Shown here in pieces: positions 15,304-24,707 of a stretch of 41,765 bases of DNA (position 1 is the first letter of the stretch; every line of letters starts with the position of its first letter). A program made the position numbers and the translations under genes. This DNA is from Planctomycetota bacterium (GTDB lineage Bacteria > Planctomycetota > Phycisphaerae > WQYP01): the NCBI GenBank assembly GCA_021790475.1, contig JAJYDU010000004.1, positions 1 to 41,765 on the forward strand, read 5' to 3'. The notes beneath the pieces were generated by a model, which was not told the DNA's origin, made no database searches, and saw only the letters and a program-made list of their open reading frames with translations.

Positions 15304-16287
15304 ATGAAACGCATGTTTACTTTTTCGTTTGTGCTGGCGGGATTGCTGGCTTTGGCCGGGTGCGGCAAATCCACCCGCTCCCCGGCCGCCCAGGGCGGCA
15401 AACTCAAGATTGCCGTGATTCCCAAGGGAAGTACGGATGTTTACTGGCAGTACATTCATGCCGGTGCGCTGGCGGCCGGCAGGAAACTGGGGGTGCACAT
15501 TATTTTTCAGGGTCCCATCGAAGACGGCGATCGCATGGCGGAAATTCAAATCATGGATAATTTCATCAACCAGCATGTCAACGGCATCGTGCTGGCTCCG
15601 ATCGATAGCCACGCCCTGGTTCCTCCCGTCCGGCAGGCGAAAGCGGCGCACATTCCCGTGGTAATTATTGATTCCGTCCTCCAGGGCACGCCGGGCAAAA
15701 GTTTCGTGAGTTTTGTGGCCACCAACGACTTCAAGGCCGGCGAGAGGGACGGCCAATACCTGGCCAGGCTGCTTGGCGGCAAAGGAAAAGTGGTCATGTT
15801 GAACTTTCTCGTCGGATCGGGCGCCGCCGTGGACCGGGCCCGGGGGTTCCTGGCGGCTATGAAGCAATATCCCGCGATAAAAATTATTTCCAGAAACCAG
15901 TACGGCGGCTCCACGCCATCCCGGTGCGAGGCGGCGGCTTTGAATATGATGAGCCGGATTCGCCAGGCCAACGGCATATTTTGCGTGAACGAGACCACCA
16001 CCTTCGGCATGTACCTGGCGCTCAAGCAGGTAGGACTGTTGGGCAAGAAAAAATTTGTCGGTTTTGACTGGCAGTCCAACTTCAAACGGCCCATTGAGAA
16101 GGGGCAAATCAACGGGGTCATGGTGCAGGATCCGTTTCACATGGCTTATGAAGGGGTGAAATTTCTGGTTGAACATATTCGCGGTAAAAAAGTTCCTGCC
16201 ACTCTGGATACCCCCGCCGTGATTGTGACGACGAAAAACATCCATACGCCGGCCATTAAAAAACTGGTTAAGATTCCAAATGTGTAA
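15304..16287 (+). CDS. Sugar ABC transporter substrate-binding lipoprotein (RbsB type)
   Basis: 327 residues; GGGAGG before the ATG. A lipoprotein signal ends L-A-L-A-G-C with the lipidated Cys at residue 20. The mature part is a periplasmic-binding-protein type I fold: K-I-A-V-I-P-K-G-S at the first strand, the G-I-V-L-A-P-I-D-S loop, P-V-V-I-I-D-S, and V-G-F-D-W-Q-S near 255, all typical of ribose/galactose-type binding proteins. Anchored outside the inner membrane, it would deliver a monosaccharide to the permease at 17914. First gene of the importer cluster. Confidence 0.92.
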   Translation: MKRMFTFSFVLAGLLALAGCGKSTRSPAAQGGKLKIAVIPKGSTDVYWQYIHAGALAAGRKLGVHIIFQGPIEDGDRMAEIQIMDNFINQHVNGIVLAPIDSHALVPPVRQAKAAHIPVVIIDSVLQGTPGKSFVSFVATNDFKAGERDGQYLARLLGGKGKVVMLNFLVGSGAAVDRARGFLAAMKQYPAIKIISRNQYGGSTPSRCEAAALNMMSRIRQANGIFCVNETTTFGMYLALKQVGLLGKKKFVGFDWQSNFKRPIEKGQINGVMVQDPFHMAYEGVKFLVEHIRGKKVPATLDTPAVIVTTKNIHTPAIKKLVKIPNV

Positions 16288-16288
16288 A

Positions 16289-16312
16289 AACCTGTCGCGC
16301 GAAAGGCAGGTT
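16289..16312 (+). other. Weak hairpin between binding protein and ATPase genes
   Basis: AACCTG and CAGGTT pair around a 12-base loop just after the stop of the binding-protein gene. There is no strong T run. Such intercistronic stems often stabilise the upstream message so that the binding protein is made in excess. Confidence 0.35.
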
Positions 16313-16399
16313 CTAAACAGATCCAATCCGCCGCAACGAAAACTATATGCGGCGATTCCCGTGCCGGCCCTTGTTCCGTGACCCTTGCGAGAAAGGTCA

Positions 16400-17917
16400 A
16401 TGATTTCGGGTTCCGAAACGTCCGTGCCGGCAACGCCGCCCGTGGATCGGCTGCGGATGCGGGCTATTCGTAAACGATTTGGCGCCACGCAGGCGCTGGA
16501 CGGCGTGAGCCTGGCGGTACGCGCCGGTGAGGTGCTGGCCCTGGTGGGCGAAAATGGAGCCGGAAAAAGCACCCTGATGAAAATTCTCTCGGGCGCGTAC
16601 CAGCCCGACGAAGGCGAGATGTGGATCGACGGACGGTCTTACCAGCCGCGCGATCCGATGGCCGCGCGCCGCGCGGGTGTCGCCATGATTTATCAGGAAT
16701 TGTCGCTGGCGCCGCACTTGTCGGCCATGGAAAATATCGTTTTGGGCGTGGAGCCGCGGCACGGTCCGCTGATCGATTGGAACCGGACCCGCCGGATCGC
16801 CGTCAACGCTTTCCGGCAGTTGGGCCGTTCGGATATTCCCGCGGATGTCCCGGTCGGAAGGCTTTCCGTGGCCGAACAACAGCTTGTGGAAATTGCCCGG
16901 GCGATGGCCGTCGGTTGTAAGGTACTGGTGCTTGATGAGCCGACCAGCAGCCTGACGCGCAAGGACATCGCGGGTCTTTTCGCCCTGGTGCGCCGCTTGC
17001 GCGACCAGGGCCACGCCATCGTGTACATTTCCCACTTTCTGGAAGAGGCCAGGGAAATCGCCGGCCGGTTTGTCGTGCTGCGCGATGGTCGGACCGTCGG
17101 CGAGGGAAAAACCGCGCAAACCTCCATTGATCAGATTATTTCCCTGATGGTCGGGCGCAAGGTGGAAGACCTGTATCCCCGTTCCCAACACACGCCGGGT
17201 GAAATGGTTCTTGAACTTTCGGATGTGGCGGGCGCCAAAAAAATCGTTTCCGCTTCGCTGCAATTGCGGCGCGGGGAGGTGCTGGGAATCGCCGGTCTGG
17301 TCGGCGCCGGGCGCACCGAGATGTTGCGGGCCATCTTCGGCCTCGACCCCGTGGTCAAAGGCCGCATTAAAGTTGGCGTTTACTCCGGTCCGACCACGCC
17401 GGCGCGACGCTGGACCCAGGGTGTCGGCGCGGTCAGCGAAGACCGCAAGCGGGAAGGACTGGCGATGGGATTGAGCATTGCCGAAAATATCACGCTTTCC
17501 CGCCTGCCGCTTCTGGTAAGCCCGCGGCGGCAGAAGGCGGATGCGGCCGAGTGGATCCGGCGTCTTGCGGTACGCTGCGGCGGGCCGGCGCAGAAAGTCG
17601 TGCATCTCTCCGGCGGCAACCAGCAGAAAGTGGCCGTTGCCCGGCTGCTCCACCATGGTGTGGACGTGCTTCTGCTCGACGAACCGACACGCGGGATCGA
17701 TGTTGGTTCCAAGGCCCAGATTTATAAACTTATTGATGAGTTGGCTTTGCAGAACAAAGCGGTGCTGATGATCAGCAGTTATCTGCCGGAACTGATGGGC
17801 GTATGCGACCGTATATCCGTAATGTGCCGCGGAGTCCTGCATCCGGCCCGACCAACCCGTGAAATCACTGAGGAGCAAATTATGCTGGAAGCGACCGGTG
17901 CGGGAGCGACTTTATGA
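16400..17917 (+). CDS. Sugar ABC transporter ATP-binding protein, two ATPase domains (RbsA type)
   Basis: 505 residues from the ATG at 16400 (AAAGG upstream). The first domain has Walker A G-E-N-G-A-G-K-S-T, signature L-S-V-A-E-Q-Q-L and Walker B V-L-V-L-D-E-P-T-S-S-L. The second has the degenerate Walker A usual for this family (G-L-V-G-A-G-R-T-E), signature L-S-G-G-N-Q-Q-K and Walker B L-L-L-D-E-P-T-R-G-I-D. Tandem domains with a weak second P-loop mark the carbohydrate importer CUT2 family. It powers uptake through the permease, whose start overlaps its stop by four bases (ATGA). Confidence 0.93.
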   Translation: MISGSETSVPATPPVDRLRMRAIRKRFGATQALDGVSLAVRAGEVLALVGENGAGKSTLMKILSGAYQPDEGEMWIDGRSYQPRDPMAARRAGVAMIYQELSLAPHLSAMENIVLGVEPRHGPLIDWNRTRRIAVNAFRQLGRSDIPADVPVGRLSVAEQQLVEIARAMAVGCKVLVLDEPTSSLTRKDIAGLFALVRRLRDQGHAIVYISHFLEEAREIAGRFVVLRDGRTVGEGKTAQTSIDQIISLMVGRKVEDLYPRSQHTPGEMVLELSDVAGAKKIVSASLQLRRGEVLGIAGLVGAGRTEMLRAIFGLDPVVKGRIKVGVYSGPTTPARRWTQGVGAVSEDRKREGLAMGLSIAENITLSRLPLLVSPRRQKADAAEWIRRLAVRCGGPAQKVVHLSGGNQQKVAVARLLHHGVDVLLLDEPTRGIDVGSKAQIYKLIDELALQNKAVLMISSYLPELMGVCDRISVMCRGVLHPARPTREITEEQIMLEATGAGATL

Positions 17918-18918
17918 CCCGAACGGCGAATCCGCCGGAGATACAAGCCAAACCCAGAAAGCGGATCAACCTCCGCCAGGCGCTCAACGTGAACATACTC
18001 GGGCCGATCATTGGCCTGATACTGGTGAGTATCCTTTTTGGCATCTTGGAACCGCGGGGTTTTCTTCAGCTAGGCAACGCCAAGAATATCCTGCTCGAAG
18101 CGACGATCGTCGCGGTCGCCGCGATCGGAACCACCCCGGTTATCGTTTCCGCCGGCATCGACATCTCCATCGGTGCGACGATCGCGGTGGTGTCGGTGTG
18201 TGTGGCGCTGATGCTCAATCACCACGTACCGCCGGCGCTGGCCGCCATCGGCGGTGTTGGCGTCGGAGCGTTGTGCGGCCTGTTCAACGGCGGTTGTGTA
18301 ACGGTGCTGGGGCTTAATCCATTTATCGTGACGCTGGGCACATTTTTAGCCTTTCGTGGCGCGGCGGATTATTTGAGCAATAACAACATTGTCTACGCCC
18401 CTCCGACCTGGATTAACAATCTGATGCAGGTCACCAGCCATACGCCCCTTGTCCCCTGGGGCGTCTGGCTTATGCTGGCGCTGGCGGCGCTGCTGGCCCT
18501 GATGCTGCGTTACACCCGTTTTGGCCGGCATATTTTCGCCATCGGCTCGAATGAACAGACTGCCCGGCTCTGCGGCATTCCCGTGCGCCGCGCCAAACTG
18601 ATGATTTACGCGCTCGGCGGAGTGTTTTACGGCATCGCGGGCATCCTGGCGTTCGCTTACGAAGACGGCGCCGGCGATCCCACGACTAACAAGAATACGC
18701 CGCTGACGGCGATTGCAGCGGCCGTGATCGGCGGAGCGAGTTTGACCGGAGGACAAGGTTCCATTGTCGGCGCCTTGCTGGGGGCGTTGTTTATCCAGAC
18801 CATTCGCGTAGGCTGCCAGGAACTCCAGTTGTCCATCGGTTTTCAACAGATTGTAACGGGCCTTATCATTCTGGCGGCGGTACTGCTCGACCGGGTCCGC
18901 AATCCGCCGAGTGCCTGA
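17914..18918 (+). CDS. Sugar ABC transporter permease (RbsC type)
   Basis: 334 residues, very hydrophobic, with about nine or ten membrane helices after a charged N-terminus. The segments G-I-D-I-S-I-G-A-T, G-L-F-N-G and N-P-F-I-V-T-L-G-T match the conserved core of CUT2 permeases, and the A-I-G-S-N-E-Q-T-A-R-L-C-G-I-P-V loop is the cytoplasmic coupling region. It forms the inner-membrane channel with the ATPase encoded just upstream and is translationally coupled to it. Confidence 0.93.
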   Translation: MTRTANPPEIQAKPRKRINLRQALNVNILGPIIGLILVSILFGILEPRGFLQLGNAKNILLEATIVAVAAIGTTPVIVSAGIDISIGATIAVVSVCVALMLNHHVPPALAAIGGVGVGALCGLFNGGCVTVLGLNPFIVTLGTFLAFRGAADYLSNNNIVYAPPTWINNLMQVTSHTPLVPWGVWLMLALAALLALMLRYTRFGRHIFAIGSNEQTARLCGIPVRRAKLMIYALGGVFYGIAGILAFAYEDGAGDPTTNKNTPLTAIAAAVIGGASLTGGQGSIVGALLGALFIQTIRVGCQELQLSIGFQQIVTGLIILAAVLLDRVRNPPSA

Positions 18919-19071
18919 TGGGTGGGGCAATTTTTTCGGCCTGCCTGCCGGTAGGCCGGGAGTTTCCGGGGAAACCGGCAATATAAATGATGCCGCTAAG
19001 ACGGCGTGCCGGACACCGCCGCTTTTCCGGCTCCACCCGAAAAAACAAATTTATTTCAGGATCGCCTGACC

Positions 19072-19638
19072 ATGTTCGCCAACCAAACCATCGCCGAGGC
19101 CGTCGTCGCTTGTGAGGCTTTTATTGCCGGCAAAGATGACGCCTGGAGTATTGATCGGCCTTCCGCGGAGTTTCTCCACCAGGTGGTACTGGCCATGCGT
19201 GCCCGGGTAATCCTGGAAATTGGCGCCAGCTACGGCCACAGCGGATTGTTTCTCGCCGCCGCGGCGACGCGCACCGATGGCAGGCTCTTTACCGTTGAAC
19301 GCGACCCGCGCAAAGTGGCCGTCGCCCGGGGCTTCTTTCAACGGGCGGGTCTAAGCGACCGGGTGACGATACTCCACGGCGAAGCCCCCGCCATTCTGTC
19401 CCAGGCGCCCGTTTCCATTGATCTTCTGTTTATCGACGCGACCAAATCGCAGCAGGATATGTATCTTGATGCGCTTTGGCCGCGGCTGGCCCGGCGCGCC
19501 GCAATCATCACCGATAACGTCTCCACCCACCCGGCGGAAATGGCCGGCTTCCTCAACCGGTTGCGTGCCGACCCCCGGCTGGCAAGTGTGTTGGTTCCAT
19601 TCGGCCATGGAATGGAATTTTCCGTTCGCGTGGACTAA
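19072..19638 (+). CDS. SAM-dependent O-methyltransferase (family 3 / CCoAOMT-like)
   Basis: 188 residues from the ATG at 19072, which has AGGA upstream; an in-frame GTG at 19006 would add 22 residues. The SAM-binding motif I is L-E-I-G-A-S-Y-G-H-S-G; T-V-E-R-D-P-R-K ends the second strand; L-L-F-I-D-A-T-K-S-Q-Q-D holds the metal-binding Asp. The family methylates catechols or other hydroxyl groups in the cytoplasm. It follows the permease by 153 bases on the same strand. A link to the sugar locus is possible but not evident. Confidence 0.8.
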   Translation: MFANQTIAEAVVACEAFIAGKDDAWSIDRPSAEFLHQVVLAMRARVILEIGASYGHSGLFLAAAATRTDGRLFTVERDPRKVAVARGFFQRAGLSDRVTILHGEAPAILSQAPVSIDLLFIDATKSQQDMYLDALWPRLARRAAIITDNVSTHPAEMAGFLNRLRADPRLASVLVPFGHGMEFSVRVD

Positions 19639-19754
19639 CCGGATCGCACAGAACCTGTCCGGATAACCCCTGATATGCTGATAACACCTGTGGCATGGTT
19701 GTTCCAGGATATCTGGGATGACCAAGAATCGCCGTAATATACATATCCAATAAG

Positions 19755-19786
19755 AAAAACCCGGGCGAAGACGCGCTGCTGCCGGG
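19755..19786 (-). terminator. Terminator downstream of the coiled-coil gene
   Basis: CCCGG (19760-19764) pairs with CCGGG (19782-19786); on the minus strand the stem is followed by TTTTTCTT. It lies 45 bases past the stop of the minus-strand coiled-coil gene and between two convergent genes. Confidence 0.5.
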
Positions 19787-19830
19787 AAAACGGGGAAAAA
19801 AACGGCGGAGTCTTCCCTGTCGCCGCGGTT

Positions 19831-20886
19831 TTACCGTTCTGGCGGCGGCTTGCGGACCTGGTCGGCCAGAAGCTGCTGTAGATGCGCCAGTTGTTTGGCG
19901 TTGGCTGAGCCTTCGATCGCGCGCACCGCTATGTCCTGCACCTGGGAATACGCCTTCTCAGCCTGTCCCAACAGCTTGGCCATGCGCTCGGACTGTTCCT
20001 TGGTCTGCTGCTCCAGCGCGGCGATCCGCGCGGCTTGCACGTTCTTCTGGCCTTCAAATTCCTGCTTGAGCAGTTGCTCCTGCGCCGCCGCCTCCTGCTG
20101 CAAGCGTACCGTCGTATCCTTAATCGCTTTGGCGGTGGCCGCTTCCAATTCCTTTGGGAAGGCCTCAACCTTTCGCCGCAGGTCGGCGAATTCCTGTTCC
20201 TGGCTCTTGATCACGCGCTGACGCTCGGCGAGGTCCGCCTCCGTCCTGACTCTGGTCTCCGCCAACTGTTTCTGGCCCTTGGCCATTTCGTCGGCGAACT
20301 GATCCTTGGCCTGTTGCTGCTCGCGCGACCAGTTATATCGATACTCTTCCTTCTCCCGTTCACGGCGCTTCAACTCGGCCGCGTCGCGCTCTTTGTTTTC
20401 GGCCTCCCGTTGTTTCTTTTCCTGTTCCCAGACCTGACGCGTCTGGGCTACTTCCTGTTCAAGCTGCGCCTTGGCTGCGGCCAGTTCCTGTTCCATTTCG
20501 GTCCGCTGCTGCTCGTGCGCTTCGATCAACGCGGTGAGCGTGGAGGCGGAGCGCTGAATCTCGTAGATATCCTTGAGATCCTGGTCTTTGGCGGCGATTG
20601 CCCGCCGCACCTGGGTGTAGCGTGCCACTTGCTCTTCCAGTCGGTCGGATAATTCGCCGAGCAGCTTTCCGATACTCGACTTGAGTTCGCCTATCGACTG
20701 CACAACGCCGCGATTAGAGAGTTCCTCGGCCACACCGACCGCCTCCGCCGTCGCTTTGGCGGCGACTTTTTCCTCGGGCGTGCCGTTCGTCTCACGGCGT
20801 TCCGTCAGAGTCTTTTCGTTTTCCGCCAACGCGGCAAGCATCTGTTGCCGCGCCGGTCGTTTCTTGGGAGTGATTTTTTCCACCAT
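19831..20886 (-). CDS. Long coiled-coil protein partnered with the SNF2 helicase
   Basis: 351 residues; GGGAGA before the ATG. The N-terminal 60 residues are polar with an Ala/Glu-rich segment; from about 65 to 345 the sequence is almost entirely heptad-like Glu/Gln/Lys/Ala/Leu helix (for example L-E-Q-E-V-A-Q-T-R-Q-V-W-E-Q-E-K-K-Q), a long coiled coil. No membrane segment or enzymatic motif is seen. The gene follows the SNF2/SWIM gene on the same strand after 135 bases, with a terminator behind it, so the pair is likely one operon. I do not recognise the family; a structural or tethering partner of the helicase is an inference from position. Confidence 0.7.
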   Translation of the reverse strand: MVEKITPKKRPARQQMLAALAENEKTLTERRETNGTPEEKVAAKATAEAVGVAEELSNRGVVQSIGELKSSIGKLLGELSDRLEEQVARYTQVRRAIAAKDQDLKDIYEIQRSASTLTALIEAHEQQRTEMEQELAAAKAQLEQEVAQTRQVWEQEKKQREAENKERDAAELKRREREKEEYRYNWSREQQQAKDQFADEMAKGQKQLAETRVRTEADLAERQRVIKSQEQEFADLRRKVEAFPKELEAATAKAIKDTTVRLQQEAAAQEQLLKQEFEGQKNVQAARIAALEQQTKEQSERMAKLLGQAEKAYSQVQDIAVRAIEGSANAKQLAHLQQLLADQVRKPPPER

Positions 20887-21021
20887 GGCAGGATCTCCCG
20901 CTGGAGAGACAAGAAGTCGTCAACTGACAGTGCAGGATACCCTGGCATTGGGCGCCGTGCAAACATTCCCTGGCCGATGGGCTGGCACACTGGCACTCAA
21001 CCATCCCCCTGATTGCCGGGA

Positions 21022-23583
21022 TTAAAGCTGATGTGTCCGTCCGCGGAACTGTTCCAGCAATTGCCCGATCGTCGAGAGAGCCTGATCCAATACCTCGGGA
21101 CTGGGAACGGGGATTTTCATGTAGGACTCCCCGGTTTTCTCGTCGCGATGCACGATGGACAAGCCGGGCTTGCCGTTTGCCGCGGTGTCGCCGCCGGGCC
21201 TGTTACGGGCTCCAGACGCCAGTTCCTCCAGCAGCGCAAGGCCCGCCTGCAGCAGCCCACCGAGCATATCAACCCCTGAACCCGCCGGGACTTTGGCCGA
21301 CGGGGATGGTATGCCTGTCGTGGCCGCGGCGGGCGGGATGGCCGCACCGGCACGTTGATCCGTGATAGCGCCAGGCACGCCATCGACCCCAGGCGCCGGA
21401 CCCGCTGCGGCGGATTCATCCGCTTCGTCGTACGCGGTGGTGGCGATGTCATCGTTGTCGTCGAGTGCCTGGGGAATCCCGTTGGTAGTCTTCTCTACTG
21501 TTTCCATGAACTTGCCCAGCCGCGATTTGCCAAGGAACACCTCGGAATCGCCGGAATCCAGTGCGCCGGCAAAGAGCGACTTTTTGAACCGCAATACCGA
21601 CAACATCCCCTCTTCGATCGTTCCCTGGGCCACGAAATTGATCACCTGGACCGATCGCGACTGGCCCAGCCGATGGACGCGGCCAATGCGCTGTTCCAGT
21701 ACAGCCGGGTTCCAGGGCAAATCGACGTTCACAACCACCGACGCGGCATGTTGCAGGTTCAGCCCTACACCTCCGGCATCGGTGGAAAGAAACGCCCGGC
21801 ATTTTTCATCAGCACGAAAGCGATCGATCAGCGCCCCACGCTGGTTCCCCGGTACACCGCCATGGAACAGCACGTGCCGCCAGCCGCGATGGTCCATCCG
21901 TCGCACGAGCAGTTCGTGCATCCGCAACCATTGGCTGAACACCACCACCTTGGTGCCGGGTCGTTCAAAAAGATCGTCCAGGAGGGCGGTCAGCTCGTCA
22001 GCCTTGAAGCCAAAGTCAGATCGTTGATCCACCAGATAGGTGCTGTCGCAGCTCATCCGCATGTTCTGGAGGGCCACCATCAGGCGCAAGTGGTCGGCTT
22101 CCGAGAGAAATTTGTAGCGGCGCCATTTGGCGACGATTCTGGCGACAATATCCCTGTTTTCATCGTGCAGTCTTTGTTGTTGAGGCGTCATGGGAACAAA
22201 GAAATTCTTGTCCAGGCGGGCGGGCAGCTCGCGGGCAACAAGATCCTTTTTCCGGCGAATCAGAATAGGCGCCAGCGTGCGGCCAATGGCATCCAGCTTC
22301 TGATAGCCGACCACCTTGCCCGTTTCCGGTTCGCGGATTTGATGGTTCGCCAGGAATTGGAACGTCGGTCCCAGCCGGTGCTGATCCACAAACTGCACGA
22401 TGGACATCAGTTCTTCCAGACGGTTTTCCAGCGGCGTGCCGGTGAGCACAAGGGCGTAAGGCGAGTTGATCCGCTTCACGCACCGTGCAACTATGGTGTT
22501 CCAATTTTTGATGCGCTGGGCTTCGTCCAGAATCACCAGGTCGGGCGACCACTGGGCGATCAGGTCAAGGTCCCGACGGATGGTATCGTAGTTGGTGATT
22601 TTATAAAAACTTTCGCCGGCGAAATGATCCTCGCGCCGCGGGCGCATTCCGCCTATGACGCAGGCGGACCGATCGGCGAATTTTTCAATCTCTCTTTTCC
22701 ACTGATGTTTCAGCGATGTCGGACAGATCACCAGCACTCGCTCCACGCCAAAATGCTTCGCCATGATCTCCATGGCGGCAATGGCCTGGATGGTCTTACC
22801 GAGGCCCATTTCGTCGCCGATGATGCAGCGTCCCGCCCGCGCGGCAAACAAGGCGCCTTCGCGCTGGTACGGGTAAAGCGGAACTTTCAACAGTCGCTCG
22901 AATGCCGGGCTGGCCGCACCTTCACGGTAGGCCCTGACCAGAGCGGCCTCGCGCCGGGTCCGGTCCCGCCGTTCGGCGACGCAGCGGAGCACATCGTCAT
23001 AACAGCGCAGTTCATGATCAATTTTCGCAGCGCCGGCGAGAAATTGATCGAACCGGTCGAAGGCGTTGTCTTTGAGTTGCCCATCGGATTCGAAATATTC
23101 ATCGGCGAGATGCCGCAATGCGGGCGGGCAATCCCTGGCGGGTAGAAAACGCACTTCCCGCCGGGCGCCGTAGCGCAGGTAAACGGAGCTGTAGGCCGGT
23201 TCAAAGCCGCGGGCCAGGGCGGCGGCGTTGTCTTTGTGGCCGCGAATTTTTTCGAGCAGGAATTCAATGTGTTTGCAGGTGCCCAGCGTGTTGGTTGCGA
23301 AATCCGGGCACGAGCAGAAACTCTCGCCGAGATTCGCGCCGCGAATTGCCACGCGATAGACGCCGCCCGTGACGGGGTTGGTCACTTGAAAATCGGAAAA
23401 CACCGGTTCGGATGAGAGATTGGCGTATTCAAATTTCTGTTCCCGTCCGAATTGCCGGCGTAAGGCAATCTGCCATTTGTTCAGCGACATCTCCGCCGGT
23501 CGATGGAGATGCGAAATCTTCGGCGTCTTTTTCAGTGGGCGCGTTGTTTTCGCGGCGCGGGTTGATGCGGTCTTGACTTTCAT
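21022..23583 (-). CDS. SNF2-family helicase/ATPase with N-terminal SWIM zinc finger
   Basis: 853 residues from the ATG at 23583, chosen for the GAGGAAT upstream; an in-frame ATG at 23652 lacks one. A SWIM finger (C-S-C-P-D-F ... C-K-H) lies near residues 90-105. The helicase has motif I G-D-E-M-G-L-G-K-T (about 254-262), motif II D-E-A-Q (about 353), motif III L-T-G-T-P-L-E-N-R, and motif VI Q-R-I-G-R-V-H-R-L-G-Q (about 640). The tail after 700 is Ala/Gly/Pro-rich and ends in an amphipathic segment. SNF2 enzymes translocate on double-stranded DNA and remodel bound proteins; the SWIM finger should help bind DNA or protein. Bacterial roles include transcription recycling (RapA) and defence islands. 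Confidence 0.92.
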   Translation of the reverse strand: MKVKTASTRAAKTTRPLKKTPKISHLHRPAEMSLNKWQIALRRQFGREQKFEYANLSSEPVFSDFQVTNPVTGGVYRVAIRGANLGESFCSCPDFATNTLGTCKHIEFLLEKIRGHKDNAAALARGFEPAYSSVYLRYGARREVRFLPARDCPPALRHLADEYFESDGQLKDNAFDRFDQFLAGAAKIDHELRCYDDVLRCVAERRDRTRREAALVRAYREGAASPAFERLLKVPLYPYQREGALFAARAGRCIIGDEMGLGKTIQAIAAMEIMAKHFGVERVLVICPTSLKHQWKREIEKFADRSACVIGGMRPRREDHFAGESFYKITNYDTIRRDLDLIAQWSPDLVILDEAQRIKNWNTIVARCVKRINSPYALVLTGTPLENRLEELMSIVQFVDQHRLGPTFQFLANHQIREPETGKVVGYQKLDAIGRTLAPILIRRKKDLVARELPARLDKNFFVPMTPQQQRLHDENRDIVARIVAKWRRYKFLSEADHLRLMVALQNMRMSCDSTYLVDQRSDFGFKADELTALLDDLFERPGTKVVVFSQWLRMHELLVRRMDHRGWRHVLFHGGVPGNQRGALIDRFRADEKCRAFLSTDAGGVGLNLQHAASVVVNVDLPWNPAVLEQRIGRVHRLGQSRSVQVINFVAQGTIEEGMLSVLRFKKSLFAGALDSGDSEVFLGKSRLGKFMETVEKTTNGIPQALDDNDDIATTAYDEADESAAAGPAPGVDGVPGAITDQRAGAAIPPAAATTGIPSPSAKVPAGSGVDMLGGLLQAGLALLEELASGARNRPGGDTAANGKPGLSIVHRDEKTGESYMKIPVPSPEVLDQALSTIGQLLEQFRGRTHQL

Positions 23584-24707
23584 TGTAATTCCTCGCAGCC
23601 CGGACAGCCCACCGGGGCGGCACGATGCAAACTCCGGAACGTCGTGGTTCAAAAACCGGCCCCGGCAATATCTGGAAGGCCCGTGCGCATCCGCGGTTGC
23701 TCGATTTTACGAAGACGAATACGCATTACAAGGAAGAACTGGGAAGACGGGGCAATTGGGCGTGGCCGTATTTTTTGACAAAGCTGGTCCCGACTGCCTC
23801 GTCAGCCGAAAAAAGGAATTCTCTTCATAGAGGTGAACACCGTGTTAAGCCGGTTTTTGCCCTGTTGCCAAAAAACGGCCACCCCCGGGCGATTTTGCTC
23901 CTACCCGGTTCGTTTGACACGCTCCCGAACCCGCCGTGAAATAGGGGCATGTCGTGGGGCTGACGGAGCGGCTTCGCCCCTTCTCCTACGCGGCTGGAAT
24001 TCAGTGGCGGACGCAACGCGTAAGTTGTCTAAGAGCGTCCAAAGTCTATCGCCGGGGATCCTTGAACCGTTGTGCGGGAGGTATCGCGTCGTGTTGCTGC
24101 ACGGGCGCGGCGGGCAACAAGGCAGCCCCTCCGCTCGCCCTCCGGGCTCGCTACGGGGCTGTCTTGTTGCAGGGGAGGACTCTCTCTTAGCGAAGCCCAT
24201 TTTTCGCCCAGTTGACAGGGAGTACCTCACAGTTCACAAGACACAGATAGTTTCACTGACGCACCGGATCACGCGGATGAACGCGGATACGGATATTGCC
24301 GGCGCGGCTTTGCCGCGAACAGTTGATCTGTAGAAAGTTGAACAGTAGAAAGAAACTCTATGGTTCCCAGCCTTGATGACAATCTGACATGCCGCCGCCG
24401 GAGCTCTTGGCGTCTTGGCGGTGAAAATCAATCCCCGCGTTCCTCGGTTTTACACTATTACGATAGCAACTGGCAGCCCATTGAAATCCGCACCGGTGGC
24501 GCCACTGCAAGCGATGTCACAAGCCAACTTGAACATCGCCTGTGGGGCGGTAATATGGCCGTGCGGATTTTCAGAATGCGGCAACGAAGGGCATGGCGAT
24601 TCTTCTTTGAAACCACTCTCCCGGCAATCATTTATCACACCCCGTCAATCATGGGGGAGCGTTGCCGTTGTTGACTCTTTACGCGGATTTGTAATCAGGA
24701 GATGACG
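23584..24707. other. Gene-free 1.1-kb region with repeats
   Basis: I find no convincing gene. It holds a 121-base palindromic-ended repeat (23762-23882), a long imperfect hairpin at 24115-24169 (CAACAAGGCAGCCCC against GGGGCTGTCTTGTTG) and phrases such as GATCACGCGGATGAACGCGGAT and CTTGGCGTCTTGGCGGTGAA around 24267-24424, a type of dispersed non-coding sequence seen in many planctomycete and verrucomicrobial genomes. Confidence 0.55.
23762..23882 (+). repeat. 121-bp palindromic-ended repeat, copy 1
   Basis: Begins GTGGCCGTATTTTTTG and ends CCAAAAAACGGCCAC, so the termini are imperfect inverted repeats of about 18 bases. The interior is over 85% identical to 40311-40432, including GTGAACACCGTGTTAAGCCG. 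No coding sequence. MITE-like, or a structured RNA. Confidence 0.8.

Noticed and set aside
15178-16572. 464-codon open frame on the minus strand
   Set aside because: It overlaps the promoter region, the binding-protein gene and the start of the ATPase gene in antisense; composition is that of a shadow frame.
21355-23145. 596-codon open frame on the plus strand
   Set aside because: It is the antisense shadow of the SNF2 helicase gene, whose motifs on the minus strand are unambiguous.
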